The notes under the pieces were generated by a model, which was not told the DNA's origin, made no database searches, and saw only the letters and a program-made list of their open reading frames with translations. DNA of 63,394 bases, from positions 1 through 63,394 of the forward strand of contig JBBDYN010000059.1 in assembly GCA_040901465.1 (NCBI GenBank), given 5' to 3'. The stretch's first letter is position 1. Each line of letters starts with the position of its first letter. Below are positions 42,678 to 53,139 of the stretch, in pieces. The stretch is from JAUSIF01 sp040901465. Lineage in GTDB: Bacteria > Pseudomonadota > Alphaproteobacteria > Rhizobiales > Xanthobacteraceae. A program made the position numbers and the translations under genes.

Positions 42678-43500
42678 GCTTGCCGCGGCCGCCGGAGAAG
42701 CTCCCGTTCGCGCCGTGGGCGTCGCGCGCCTGAAGGCCGAGCGCATCGCGGGAGCGACCGTGGCGATGGACATCGACGAGCGGGGCCCGTTGCGCCTGCG
42801 CTTTCCCCGCGTCAAATCCACCGACAGTCTCGAGACCGTGATCGTCAATACCGGCGGCGGCATTGTCGGCGGCGACAGGCTCGCGTTCGAGATCGACGCG
42901 GGCGAGGGTGCCTCCGTCTCTGTGACCAGCCAGGCCGCGGAGAAAATCTATCGCTCCCTCGGCGCCAATGCCGAGATTTCCGTGCGTCTCGCGGCGGCAC
43001 CGCGCGCGCAAATCGCGTGGCTGCCGCAGGAGTCGATTCTATTCGACCACGCTCGGGTGACGCGCTCGATCGAAGCCGAGATCGCGGCCGACGCGTCGCT
43101 CACGATCTGCGAGTCCATGGTGTTCGGCCGCTCCGCCATGGGCGAGCAAGTCGCGACCGGCTTGCTAAAGGATCGCTGGCGTGTTCGCCGCGACGGAAAA
43201 CTGGTGTTTGCCGACACGCTGATTCTGGACGGCCCAATCGGAAAAATTCTCTCCGGTCCTGCGACCGCGGCGGGAGCGAGCGCGATCGCGACCCTCGTGC
43301 AGATCGCGCCCGACTCGGAAAACAAGATCGACGCGGTTCGCGCGGTTTTCGGCAATCACGAGATCGAAGCCGGTGCGAGCGCCTTTGACGGCATTCTCGT
43401 GGCGCGGTCCCTCGCCAAAGATGGTTGGGTGCTACGCTCCGCAATTCTGGCAGTGCTCGACGCGCTCGGCACGATCCCACCGCGCGCCTTTACGCTCTGA
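42652..43500 (+). CDS. ureD: urease accessory protein UreD
   Basis: A 282-residue scaffold of the urease maturation complex, thought to bind the apo-enzyme and pass nickel with UreF and UreG. Conserved stretches include NTGGGIVGGDRL, TSQAAEKIYRS, LPQESILFDHARV and ESMVFGRSAMGE. The ATG at 42652 lies inside the end of urtE. First gene of the ure block; the ureAB ATG follows 18 bases after the stop with GGAGA. Confidence 0.93.
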   Translation: MSVDVSPFELAAAAGEAPVRAVGVARLKAERIAGATVAMDIDERGPLRLRFPRVKSTDSLETVIVNTGGGIVGGDRLAFEIDAGEGASVSVTSQAAEKIYRSLGANAEISVRLAAAPRAQIAWLPQESILFDHARVTRSIEAEIAADASLTICESMVFGRSAMGEQVATGLLKDRWRVRRDGKLVFADTLILDGPIGKILSGPATAAGASAIATLVQIAPDSENKIDAVRAVFGNHEIEAGASAFDGILVARSLAKDGWVLRSAILAVLDALGTIPPRAFTL

Positions 43501-43518
43501 CAATCCCGGAGAAAAGCA

Positions 43519-44139
43519 ATGAACCTCACGCCACGGGAAAAAGACAAACTCCTCGTCGCCATGGCCGCCATGGTGGCGCGCGCCCGCCTGAAGCGCGGCG
43601 TCAAGCTCAACCACCCCGAAGCGATCGCGCTGATCACCGAAGCGGTCGTGGAAGGCGCGCGCGACGGCAAGTCCGTCGCCGAATTGATGAAGCTCGGCGC
43701 GAAGGTGCTGAAGCCGAGCCAAGTGATGCCGGGCATCGCCGAGATGATCCACGACGTGCAGGTGGAGGCGACGTTTCCCGACGGCACCAAGCTCGTCACT
43801 GTCCACAATCCGATCCGCGGCGGCAAGGCGAAGAGCGTGCCGGGCGAGGTCAAAGCCGGGAAGGGCGAGATCGAGCTCAATGCCGGCCGCGAGACGATCA
43901 AGCTCAAGGTCGCCAATTCCGGCGATCGGCCGGTGCAGGTCGGCAGCCACTATCATTTCTTCGAGACGAACCCGGCACTCAAGTTCGAGCGCGAGAAGGC
44001 GCGCGGCATGCGCCTGGCGATTCCAGCCGGCACCGCAGTCCGCTTCGAGCCCGGCCAGACGCGCGAGGTCACGCTCGTCTCGCTCGCGGGCAAGCGCGAA
44101 GTCTATGGCTTCCGGCAGGAGATCATGGGGAAGCTATGA
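43519..44139 (+). CDS. ureAB: fused urease gamma-beta subunit
   Basis: A 206-residue protein that joins the two small urease subunits in one chain. Residues 1-100 are the gamma subunit (MNLTPREKDKLLVAM, VMPGIAEMIHDVQVEATFPDG, ending HNPI). Residues about 105-206 are the beta subunit (PGEV...GEIELNAGR, VGSHYHFFETNPAL, GTAVRFEPGQTREV). Separate subunits are the norm in most bacteria; fusions of the same order occur in Helicobacter UreA and in some alphaproteobacteria. It assembles with UreC around the two-nickel site. Confidence 0.93.
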   Translation: MNLTPREKDKLLVAMAAMVARARLKRGVKLNHPEAIALITEAVVEGARDGKSVAELMKLGAKVLKPSQVMPGIAEMIHDVQVEATFPDGTKLVTVHNPIRGGKAKSVPGEVKAGKGEIELNAGRETIKLKVANSGDRPVQVGSHYHFFETNPALKFEREKARGMRLAIPAGTAVRFEPGQTREVTLVSLAGKREVYGFRQEIMGKL

Positions 44140-44196
44140 GCTTGCAACGAATCAACGTGTTAGGCACCAGATTCCTTACACCGTAAGGAGAGGCCA

Positions 44197-44406
44197 ATGC
44201 CGTACAAACGCCCGTACAGGCGCACTGTGACGCTCACGAGCAAGGGGCAGGTCACGCTGCCGGTGGAGCTACGCCGCAGCTGGGACCTGAAGCAGGGCGA
44301 CCAGCTCGACTTCGTGCTCACCGAGGACGGCTCCGTCCACGTTCGCAAGCACGTCCGGCTTTCCATTCACGACGACACCGACCGGCTGTCGCTCAACCGG
44401 TCGTAG
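44197..44406 (+). CDS. AbrB/MazE-type swapped-hairpin DNA-binding protein
   Basis: A 69-residue protein with a SpoVT/AbrB-like fold: TVTLTSKGQVTLPVELRR followed by W-D-L-K-Q-G-D-QLDFVL. Such proteins bind DNA as dimers and are antitoxins or transition regulators. AAGGAGAGG lies close upstream of the ATG. It is inserted between ureAB and ureC, where no such gene is expected, and has no toxin partner (no PIN or MazF gene). Its position suggests it is co-expressed with urease; function unknown. Confidence 0.75.
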   Translation: MPYKRPYRRTVTLTSKGQVTLPVELRRSWDLKQGDQLDFVLTEDGSVHVRKHVRLSIHDDTDRLSLNRS

Positions 44407-44431
44407 GGCTAGTTCCGTTTTGAGGTCCGCC

Positions 44432-46132
<1,701 letters not shown>

Positions 46133-46165
46133 AGACAGGCGAGGGTGTGTGCGCAATGCATTAGA

Positions 46166-46266
46166 TCGTCATGCCCGGGCCGGCGCGCAGCGCCGAGTCC
46201 CGGGCATCCATGCCTTGCGGCCAATCAGAAAGACGTAGATGGCCGGGACAAGCCCGGCCATGACGT
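46166..46266. repeat. palindromic intergenic repeat (RIME-like) between ureC and ureE
   Basis: Arms ATGCCCGGGCCGGCGCGC ... GCGCCGAGTCCCGGGCAT around 46171-46206, then ATGGCCGGGACAAGCCCGGCCATGAC near 46238-46264. The CCGGGC...GCCCGG core matches the copies at 2755 and 13346. It lies within the urease transcript, so the hairpins may affect ureC/ureE expression. Confidence 0.7.
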
Positions 46267-46292
46267 AGAATTGGCGAGAGAGGTCGAGTCAG

Positions 46293-46838
46293 ATGATCCG
46301 CGCGAGTAAAGTGCTGCCGGCCGGAAGCTGGGACCGCGCCAAGGAGACCGATCGCGTGGAGCTCACGCACGACGGCCGCCATCGCCGGCGTATCGCCATG
46401 CGCGGAGAGCGCGGCACGGAATTTCTGCTCGATCTAGCGGACGCTGCGCTGCTGCGCAACGGCGACGGGCTCGCGCTCGACGACGGGCGCATCGTGCGCG
46501 TCGTCGCCGCCGACGAGGCGGTAGTCGAGATCTCGGGCGACGCGCATTTGCTCGCGCGCGTCGCGTGGCACATCGGCAACCGCCACGTGCCCGCGCAAAT
46601 TCTTCCCGATCGCATCCGCATCGGCCGCGATCATGTGCTGGAGGAAATGATCGAGAAGCTTGGCGCCAAGGCGGCGCGCGTGACGGCGCCGTTCGATCCT
46701 GAGCCCGGCGCCTACGCGGGCGAAGCGCACTCGCACGGCCACGGCGACGATCACAGCGCGCATGATCACGACCACGATCATTCGCACGGCCACGATCACG
46801 GCCATCCGCCTAAGCACGGGCACCGCCATGGCCACTGA
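46293..46838 (+). CDS. ureE: urease nickel chaperone UreE with His-rich tail
   Basis: A 181-residue metallochaperone. The N-terminal domain is a peptide-binding fold; the C-terminal domain carries the conserved metal-site region AWHIGNRHVPAQI. The tail (about 148-181) is extremely rich in His and Asp (HDHDHDHSHGHDHGH), able to store several Ni(II). Its 3' end overlaps ureF by 11 bases. It receives nickel from the cytosol and hands it to UreG. Confidence 0.95.
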   Translation: MIRASKVLPAGSWDRAKETDRVELTHDGRHRRRIAMRGERGTEFLLDLADAALLRNGDGLALDDGRIVRVVAADEAVVEISGDAHLLARVAWHIGNRHVPAQILPDRIRIGRDHVLEEMIEKLGAKAARVTAPFDPEPGAYAGEAHSHGHGDDHSAHDHDHDHSHGHDHGHPPKHGHRHGH

Positions 46839-47520
46839 CGCGACCCGCGGAGATTTCTTGCCGCTCATGGTGTGGCTGAGCCCTAGCTTTCCCGTGGGCT
46901 CGTTTGCGTACAGCCATGGCATCGAATGGGCGGTGGAAGTCGGAGATATCAAGAACGCCGAGACCTGCGCTGCGTGGCTCGCCGATCTCCTGCAACACGG
47001 CGGCGCCTGGTCCGACGCGGTGCTGCTCGCAAGTGCGTATCGTGCGATTGAGGCGGGTAACGACACGGCGCTCGCTGAAACGGCCGAACTCGCCGCGGCG
47101 CTCGCGCCATCGAAGGAGCGCAGGCTGGAAACCCTGAAACAGGGGGACGCCTTTCTGCTCGCCGTCCGCAATGCTTGGCCGTCGGCTGCGCTCGATCGTC
47201 TAGCGAAAGCTTGGAATGGCGAAGCCGCATTCCCGGTCGCCGTCGGCGTCGCGAGCGCCGGCCACGGCCTCGCGCTGCAGCCGACGCTTGAGGCTTATCT
47301 CGTCGCCTTCGTCACCAATCTTGTCTCGGCTGCGGTCCGCCTTGTGCCACTCGGCCAGACCGACGGGACGAAAATCATCGCGCGCCTGGCACCGCGCGTC
47401 CGCGAAGTCGCCGCCCGCGCCGCGCAATCCGCGCTCGACGACGTCGGCGGCGCGGCGTTGCGCTCCGACATCGCGTCGATGCGCCACGAGACCCAGTACA
47501 CAAGGTTGTTCCGCTCATGA
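46828..47520 (+). CDS. ureF: urease accessory protein UreF
   Basis: A 230-residue helical maturation factor that links UreD and UreG. The opening SPSFPVGSFAYSHGIEWAVE is the family signature, and the C-terminus MRHETQYTRLFRS matches the conserved end that contacts UreG. The ATG at 46828 lies within the ureE tail, and the stop overlaps the ureG start (ATGA). An upstream frame start at 46762 would sit in the His-rich coding region and is rejected. Confidence 0.93.
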   Translation: MATDATRGDFLPLMVWLSPSFPVGSFAYSHGIEWAVEVGDIKNAETCAAWLADLLQHGGAWSDAVLLASAYRAIEAGNDTALAETAELAAALAPSKERRLETLKQGDAFLLAVRNAWPSAALDRLAKAWNGEAAFPVAVGVASAGHGLALQPTLEAYLVAFVTNLVSAAVRLVPLGQTDGTKIIARLAPRVREVAARAAQSALDDVGGAALRSDIASMRHETQYTRLFRS

Positions 47521-48128
47521 GCACAGGCCCCCTCCGCGTCGGCATCGGCGGGCCGGTCGGCTCCGGCAAGACCGCGCTCATGGAGGCGCTCTGCAAACGC
47601 TTCCGCGACCGCTATCAACTCTGCGCGATCACCAATGACATCTATACGAAGGAGGACGCCGAAATTCTCACCCGCGCCGGTGCGCTTGCGCCCGAGCGCA
47701 TCATGGGTGTGGAGACCGGCGGTTGCCCGCACACGGCGATCCGCGAGGACGCCTCGATCAATCTCGCCGCCATCAGCGAGATGCGCGGCAAGTTCCCCGG
47801 CCTCGATTTGATCCTGATCGAATCGGGCGGCGACAATCTCGCGGCCACCTTCTCGCCCGAACTCGCCGATCTCACGATCTACGTGATCGATGTCTCCGCC
47901 GGCGACAAAATCCCGCGCAAGGGCGGCCCGGGCATCACCCGTTCTGACTTGCTTGTGATCAACAAGATCGACCTCGCGCCCATGGTCGGCGCCTCGCTCG
48001 AGATCATGGACCGCGACGCCCGCAAGATGCGCGGCAGCCGGCCTTTCATCTTCACGAACTTGAAATCCGGGGAGGGGGTTGCCGAGGTCGCCCGGATGGT
48101 CGAAGAATCCGGTGGTTTGTCTGCCTAG
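47517..48128 (+). CDS. ureG: urease accessory GTPase UreG
   Basis: A 203-residue SIMIBI GTPase that supplies energy for nickel insertion. The P-loop is GGPVGSGKTALMEAL, the metal-binding CPH lies in ETGGCPHTAIRED, and the guanine specificity motif is NKIDLAP. ATG 47517 overlaps the ureF stop by four bases. Last gene of the ure operon. Confidence 0.95.
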   Translation: MSTGPLRVGIGGPVGSGKTALMEALCKRFRDRYQLCAITNDIYTKEDAEILTRAGALAPERIMGVETGGCPHTAIREDASINLAAISEMRGKFPGLDLILIESGGDNLAATFSPELADLTIYVIDVSAGDKIPRKGGPGITRSDLLVINKIDLAPMVGASLEIMDRDARKMRGSRPFIFTNLKSGEGVAEVARMVEESGGLSA

Positions 48129-48180
48129 AGCCAGTTTCGCATTGCGGAAATTTAACGAATAATCGTGTGGTTCGTGGTAG

Positions 48181-48260
48181 GTTCTGGCGCCCAGGAACGA
48201 CCGGGAATCCGGGGCTGGGGAGACAGCCCCGAAGCCAGCATGATAACTGCGTCCTCGGTC
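48181..48260 (+). ncRNA. structured leader upstream of the RND efflux operon (candidate)
   Basis: Three helices are suggested. GTTC-TGG (48181-48187) pairs with CCA-G-GAAC (48191-48198, one bulged G). GGGGCTG (48211-48217) pairs perfectly with CAGCCCC (48224-48230) around a GGGAGA loop. GACCG (48199-48203) can pair with CGGTC (48256-48260) and close the second domain. The segment ends 25 bases before the start of the membrane fusion protein gene. I do not recognise it as a known riboswitch; it could be one, a repeat, or an mRNA stabiliser. Confidence 0.35.
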
Positions 48261-48285
48261 AGGAAAGCGTAGGAACGGCCCCCGC

Positions 48286-49482
48286 ATGCATGCGCCGCAC
48301 GACAAGCCGCGCGACGATCAAGCCAAGCCGCCATCCGACAAGAGAAAGTCGGCGGGCTCGGTGAAGCGCTGGGTGCGTTCGGAATTTGCCACGGTCGGTC
48401 TGGTGCTCGCGGCGCTCGCTTTGGCCGGCGGTGCCGCCTGGTGGGCGGCGTCGGGCGGTGCCGCCTCGGCCCAGCAGAAAGGCGCCGTCGCCCAACAAAA
48501 GGGAAAAGGTCCGGCCGGCATTCCGGTCGAAGTCGCCATCGCGCGTGCGACCACGACGACGACCGATATTCCCGCGGTTGGCAGTTTGCGCTCCGACGAA
48601 AACGTGAAGATCGCCCCCGAGCTCGCCGGCCGCATCGCCGAGATCGGCTTTCAGGAAGGCGAGCCGGTCAAGGCCGGCGATGTCATCGTCAAGCTTGATG
48701 ACGCTCTTGCGCAGGCGGAGGTCGCCGACGCCGAGGCGCGCTTCAATCTTGCCAAGGCGAATTTCGACCGCGCGGAAGCTCTTTCCAAGACCCGCAATAT
48801 CGCCGAGCGCGCACACGATGAAGCGCGCGCAAATTTCGAGACCGCGCGCGCCGCGGTCGAACTCGCGCGCGTCCGGCTTTCCAAGCACACGATCACCGCG
48901 CCGTTCTCCGGCATCGTCGGCGTGCGCGCCTTGTCGGCCGGCGCATTCGTGACCGCCGGCACCTCGTTCGTGAATCTCGAGAAGATCGACGTGCTGAAAG
49001 TCGATTTTAAGATTCCGGAAGTTTTTCTCGCCGATCTGCGAGTAGGGCAAACCGCGGACGTATCCGTTGACGCGCTGCCCCGCCGCACCTTTCCGGGCGA
49101 GATTTACGCGATCGATCCGCTGGTCGACGTCAACGGGCGCGCGCTCCAGGTTCGCGCGCGTCTGAAGAACCCCGATCTCGTCCTTCGCCCCGGCCTGTTC
49201 GCCCGCATCGTCGTCAAGGGCCAAAAGGAACGCGAAGTCGTGCTCGTGCCTGAAAGCGCGATCGTGCCGCGCGGCGGCGAGACGTTCGTCTACCGTATCG
49301 AAGACGGTAAGGCGGTTGAGACGAAAATAAGCGTCGGCAACCGCCGCGAGGGCCAGGTTGAAATCGTTGACGGCCTGACGCGCGGGGCCACGGTGGTGAC
49401 CGCCGGTCACCAGCGCCTGCGCAATGGCGCGACCGTGGACGTATTGACCAACAGCGCGAGGCCGCAAGGGCGGGGCAGCTGA
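48286..49482 (+). CDS. RND efflux periplasmic adaptor (membrane fusion protein)
   Basis: A 398-residue adaptor. One N-terminal membrane anchor (VGLVLAALALAGGAAWWAA) is followed by a barrel-sandwich/lipoyl half (APELAGRIAEIGFQEGEPVKAGDVIVKLDD), an alpha-helical hairpin (about 135-190), the second lipoyl half (TITAPFSGIVGVRAL) and beta-barrel domain. It links the inner-membrane pump to an outer-membrane channel; no TolC gene is nearby. AGGAA lies upstream of the ATG. Its last base overlaps the pump start by one base (TGATG). Confidence 0.9.
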   Translation: MHAPHDKPRDDQAKPPSDKRKSAGSVKRWVRSEFATVGLVLAALALAGGAAWWAASGGAASAQQKGAVAQQKGKGPAGIPVEVAIARATTTTTDIPAVGSLRSDENVKIAPELAGRIAEIGFQEGEPVKAGDVIVKLDDALAQAEVADAEARFNLAKANFDRAEALSKTRNIAERAHDEARANFETARAAVELARVRLSKHTITAPFSGIVGVRALSAGAFVTAGTSFVNLEKIDVLKVDFKIPEVFLADLRVGQTADVSVDALPRRTFPGEIYAIDPLVDVNGRALQVRARLKNPDLVLRPGLFARIVVKGQKEREVVLVPESAIVPRGGETFVYRIEDGKAVETKISVGNRREGQVEIVDGLTRGATVVTAGHQRLRNGATVDVLTNSARPQGRGS

Positions 49483-52400
49483 TGGGTCTGTTCGAATTTT
49501 GCATCCGCCGCCCGGTCTTCGCGACGGTTCTCAGCCTCATCATAATTCTGCTCGGCGTCGTCTCCTACGATCGTCTATCGGTCCGCGAATATCCCAACAT
49601 CGACGAGCCGACGGTTTCCGTGGTCACCCGCTATCCGGGGGCGTCGCCGACCATTATTGAGAGTCAGATCACGCAGGTGCTGGAAGGCTCGATCGCGGGC
49701 ATCGAAGGTATCGACGTGATCGAGTCGACGAGCCGTGCGGAATTCAGCCGTATCACTGTGCGTTTTCGCCTCGGCATCGACCCCGACGTCGGCGCAAGCG
49801 ACGTGCGCGACCGCGTGAGCCGCGTGCGACAGCGCCTGCCCGATGAAATCGATGAGCCGACGATCGCCAAGGTCGAAGCCGACGCGCGCGCGATGATGTA
49901 CCTCGTATTTCGCAGCGAGCAGATGTCGGCGCTCGAAATCACCGACTATGTCGATCGCTACATCGTCGACCAGTTGAAGAACCTCGGCGGCGTGGCGGAT
50001 GTCGTAATCTTCGGCGAGCGCCGCTATGCGATGCGCATCTGGATCGATCGCCAGCGGCTCGCGGCGTTTAATTTGACGGTCCAGGACATCGAAAATGCGC
50101 TGCGCGCGCAGAACGTCGACCTACCGTCGGGACGCATCGAGAGCCAGGACCGCGAGTTTGCCGTGCTCTCGCGAACCGGCCTCAGCACTGCGGAGCAGTT
50201 CCGCAATGTCGTGATCAAGCTTGCCGAGGGGCATCAGGTGCGGATGGGCGAGGTGGCCCGCGTCGAACTTGGCGCCCAGGATGAACGCCGCGACAGCCGT
50301 TACAATGGCGGACCTTCCATCATCGTCGGCATCATCAAGCAGGCGGTCGCGAACCCGCTCGACGTATCGAACGCCGCCCGGACCGTGTTGCCGAAAATCA
50401 ACGAATCCCTCCCCGACGGAATGTCCGCCCAGATCGGCAACGACGACGCCGTGTTCATCGACCGCTCCATCAAAGCCGTGTTCGTGACCATTGCCGAGGC
50501 GATCGGGCTCGTCGTGCTGGTGATCTTCTTCTTCTTGCGCTCTGTGCGCGCCTCGATCATTCCGATGGTCACGGTACCGGTTTCGCTGATTGGCAGCTTC
50601 ACGCTGATGTATGCCGCGGGTTTCAGCGTCAACACGCTGACGCTCCTCGCCATGGTGCTCGCCATCGGTCTTGTCGTCGACGACGCAATCGTCGTCTTGG
50701 AGAACATCTATCGGCATATCGAGAAAGGCATGCAGCCGGTTGCGGCCGCAATCAAAGGCATCAAGGAGATCGGCTTCGCGGTGATCGCGATGACGCTGAC
50801 TCTCTCTGCCGTCTATGCGCCGGTGGCTTTCGCTCCCGGGAGGACCGGCCGTCTGTTTCTGGAGTTCGCGCTGACGCTTGCAGGCGCGGTGTTGATCTCG
50901 GGGTTTGTCGCGCTGACGCTCACGCCGATGATGTGCTCGAAGCTATTGAGACACAACGACAACCCGAGCCGGATCTTTGCGGCGATGGAGCGGCGCTTCA
51001 AGGCGTTCGAGCGCGGCTATCGGCGCATGCTCACCGCCTCGCTGCGGGTACGTCCGATCGTGGTCATGGTCGCGGTCGGCGTTGCCGCCATGAGCGCCGT
51101 GTTTTTCTTCGCATTGCGCTCCGAATTGTCGCCGATCGAGGACCGCGGCGTACTCATCGTCCGCGGCACCGCGCCGGAAGGCGCGACTCTCGCCTTCACC
51201 GGTCGCTACAGCGCGCAAGTGGACCGGCAGCTGCGCGAATTTCCCGAGGTGGCCTCGTCGCTCGTCATCAACGGCTTTCCGGATGTGTCGAGCTTCATCG
51301 CCATCGGTCGGCTGCGCGACTGGAGCGAGCGCAACCGGAGCCAGCAGAGCATGACGGCGGAGCTTTCACCCAAACTGCGGCGCATCGCCGGCGTGCAGGC
51401 ATTCGCCAACAATCCCGCCTCGTTCGGCCAGCGCGGCGCTTCGCGCCCGATCGAGTTCGTGATTCAGACGTCGGGTACTTACGAGCAATTGCAGGAACAC
51501 GTCGACAAGATGATGGAACGCATCGAGCAGAACCCGGGGCTCGATGGCGTCCAAGTCGATCTCCTGCTTAATACGCCCGAGTTCCGCGTCACGATCGACC
51601 GTGCCAAAGTCGCCGATCTCGGATTGGATGTCGCTGCTATCGGGCGCACGCTTGAAACTTTGCTTGGCGGGCGTCAGGTGACGCGCTTTGAAATGAACGG
51701 CGAACAATACGATGTGTTCGTGCAGCTCGCCGGCGGGGATCGCGCGTCTCCCGCGGCGCTCGCGACGATCTTTATGAGGTCGCCGTCGGGGCAAATGATT
51801 CAGCTATCGAACATCGTGACGGTTTCGGAAGCCGTTGCGCCGAAGGAACTCAAGCGCTTCAATCAGCTGCGTGCGGCGACGATCTCAGCCAATTTGGGGC
51901 CCGGATATTCCCAGGGCGAGGGTCTCGACTTCCTTGAGCGGACGGCACGTCAAGTATTGCCGGAAAACATTCAGACCGACGTGACCGGCCAGAGCCGAGA
52001 ATTCCGGGCGGCCGGCCAAAGTCTCGCGCTCGTATTCGTGCTGGCGCTCGGATTTATTTATCTCGTGTTGTCCGCCCAGTTCGAAAGCTTTCGCGACCCG
52101 TTGATCATTCTGTTGTCCGTGCCGCTGACGATGACCGGCGCGCTGGCCGCCCTCTATTTTTCGGGCGGAACGCTCAACGTCTATTCGCAAATCGGACTGA
52201 TAACGCTGGTTGGCCTCATCACCAAGCACGGCATCCTGATCGTCGAATTCGCAAACCAGCAGCAGGAGCAAGGCCGCGACCGGATGACGGCCGTCATCGA
52301 AGCGGCATCGCTCCGGTTGCGCCCGATCTTGATGACCACGGGAGCCATGGTGTTCGGCGCCTTGCCGCTTGCGCTGGCGTCCGGCGCGGGCGCGGAAAGC

Positions 52401-52550
52401 CGCCATCAAATCGGCTGGGTCGTCGTCGGCGGCATGTCGCTCGGCACGATGCTCACGCTTTTTGTCGTGCCGACGGTCTATAGCTTCCTCGGCTATCAGC
52501 GTCCGCAATCCGAGGCGGAGAAGTCAGCCCACCACGTTCCCGCCGAATGA
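49482..52550 (+). CDS. RND efflux pump of the HAE1/MexB-like type
   Basis: A 1022-residue inner-membrane transporter with the 2 x 6 helix layout of RND pumps. The N-terminal MGLFEFCIRRPVFATVLSL and SVREYPNIDEPTVSV are typical of the HAE1 group, as is the TM4 region LLAMVLAIGLVVDDAIVVLENI with the proton-relay Asp pair. The helix-12 end SLGTMLTLFVVPTVY is also intact. The substrate is unknown; heavy-metal CzcA motifs are absent, so organic compounds are likelier. It is transcribed with the adaptor. Confidence 0.93.
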   Translation: MGLFEFCIRRPVFATVLSLIIILLGVVSYDRLSVREYPNIDEPTVSVVTRYPGASPTIIESQITQVLEGSIAGIEGIDVIESTSRAEFSRITVRFRLGIDPDVGASDVRDRVSRVRQRLPDEIDEPTIAKVEADARAMMYLVFRSEQMSALEITDYVDRYIVDQLKNLGGVADVVIFGERRYAMRIWIDRQRLAAFNLTVQDIENALRAQNVDLPSGRIESQDREFAVLSRTGLSTAEQFRNVVIKLAEGHQVRMGEVARVELGAQDERRDSRYNGGPSIIVGIIKQAVANPLDVSNAARTVLPKINESLPDGMSAQIGNDDAVFIDRSIKAVFVTIAEAIGLVVLVIFFFLRSVRASIIPMVTVPVSLIGSFTLMYAAGFSVNTLTLLAMVLAIGLVVDDAIVVLENIYRHIEKGMQPVAAAIKGIKEIGFAVIAMTLTLSAVYAPVAFAPGRTGRLFLEFALTLAGAVLISGFVALTLTPMMCSKLLRHNDNPSRIFAAMERRFKAFERGYRRMLTASLRVRPIVVMVAVGVAAMSAVFFFALRSELSPIEDRGVLIVRGTAPEGATLAFTGRYSAQVDRQLREFPEVASSLVINGFPDVSSFIAIGRLRDWSERNRSQQSMTAELSPKLRRIAGVQAFANNPASFGQRGASRPIEFVIQTSGTYEQLQEHVDKMMERIEQNPGLDGVQVDLLLNTPEFRVTIDRAKVADLGLDVAAIGRTLETLLGGRQVTRFEMNGEQYDVFVQLAGGDRASPAALATIFMRSPSGQMIQLSNIVTVSEAVAPKELKRFNQLRAATISANLGPGYSQGEGLDFLERTARQVLPENIQTDVTGQSREFRAAGQSLALVFVLALGFIYLVLSAQFESFRDPLIILLSVPLTMTGALAALYFSGGTLNVYSQIGLITLVGLITKHGILIVEFANQQQEQGRDRMTAVIEAASLRLRPILMTTGAMVFGALPLALASGAGAESRHQIGWVVVGGMSLGTMLTLFVVPTVYSFLGYQRPQSEAEKSAHHVPAE

Positions 52551-52564
52551 CGTCGGGGAGGGCG

Positions 52565-53137
52565 TCAGCCCTCCGGCCCGATCCTTCCAACGACGCGAAA
52601 GCCGTCCGCCGAACCCTGTACCGGCAAAAGCACGACGCCCTGGGCAGTTCCCGGATTGATGCCCGTGAGCGCGCCCATGGTCGACCCGTGGGACACCAGA
52701 AGAAGATTGCCGGGTCCTTTCCAGGCCGCGATCAGTTTGCGCAGTTCTTCAACCTGCTGCGCCCGGTTCTGCGGACGGCCGAATAAGTTATTGAGTGCCC
52801 TGAATTTTTCGACCTTGCCGGCGTCGATCAGCTCGGCCGTCTCGATGCATCGGCACCATTCCGACGACAACACGCGATCGATCGCAATGCCGCGCTCGCG
52901 CAGGAGCCGCCCGAGCTTGCGCGATTCCTCGCGGCCTTCTTCGATCAGATTGCGCTGCGTCACACAGTCCTCGAGCTTGAAACCGAGCGGGTCGCCCGAG
53001 CCCGGCGTCGTCAGCCCGTGGCGGATCATCGCCACGTGTGCGCCTGCCTTGAGCGCGGCGAGCCCCGCGTCGTCGGCCCGCGCCGCGGATAGAGCGAACG
53101 CAAACAGAATCGCGGCGGCAACAATCGCGCGGCGCAT
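52565..53137 (-). CDS. secreted histidine phosphatase family protein
   Basis: A 190-residue protein with a signal peptide (MRRAIVAAAILFAFALSAARA) and the phosphohistidine core HVAMIRHGLTTPG. The second half has SSEWCRCIETAELI and LLLVSHGSTMGAL, which supply the remaining phosphate-pocket Arg and His. The substrate is unknown. The ATG at 53137 is two bases after the stop of the upstream SAF-domain gene, so the pair is probably co-translated. Frames opening further upstream lie within that neighbour. Confidence 0.82.
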   Translation of the reverse strand: MRRAIVAAAILFAFALSAARADDAGLAALKAGAHVAMIRHGLTTPGSGDPLGFKLEDCVTQRNLIEEGREESRKLGRLLRERGIAIDRVLSSEWCRCIETAELIDAGKVEKFRALNNLFGRPQNRAQQVEELRKLIAAWKGPGNLLLVSHGSTMGALTGINPGTAQGVVLLPVQGSADGFRVVGRIGPEG

Positions 53138-53139
53138 GA

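Noticed and set aside
48181..48260. Cobalamin or guanidine riboswitch
   Set aside because: Some short GGGAATCCGG-like sequence suggested it, but conserved cores of these classes are not present in order.
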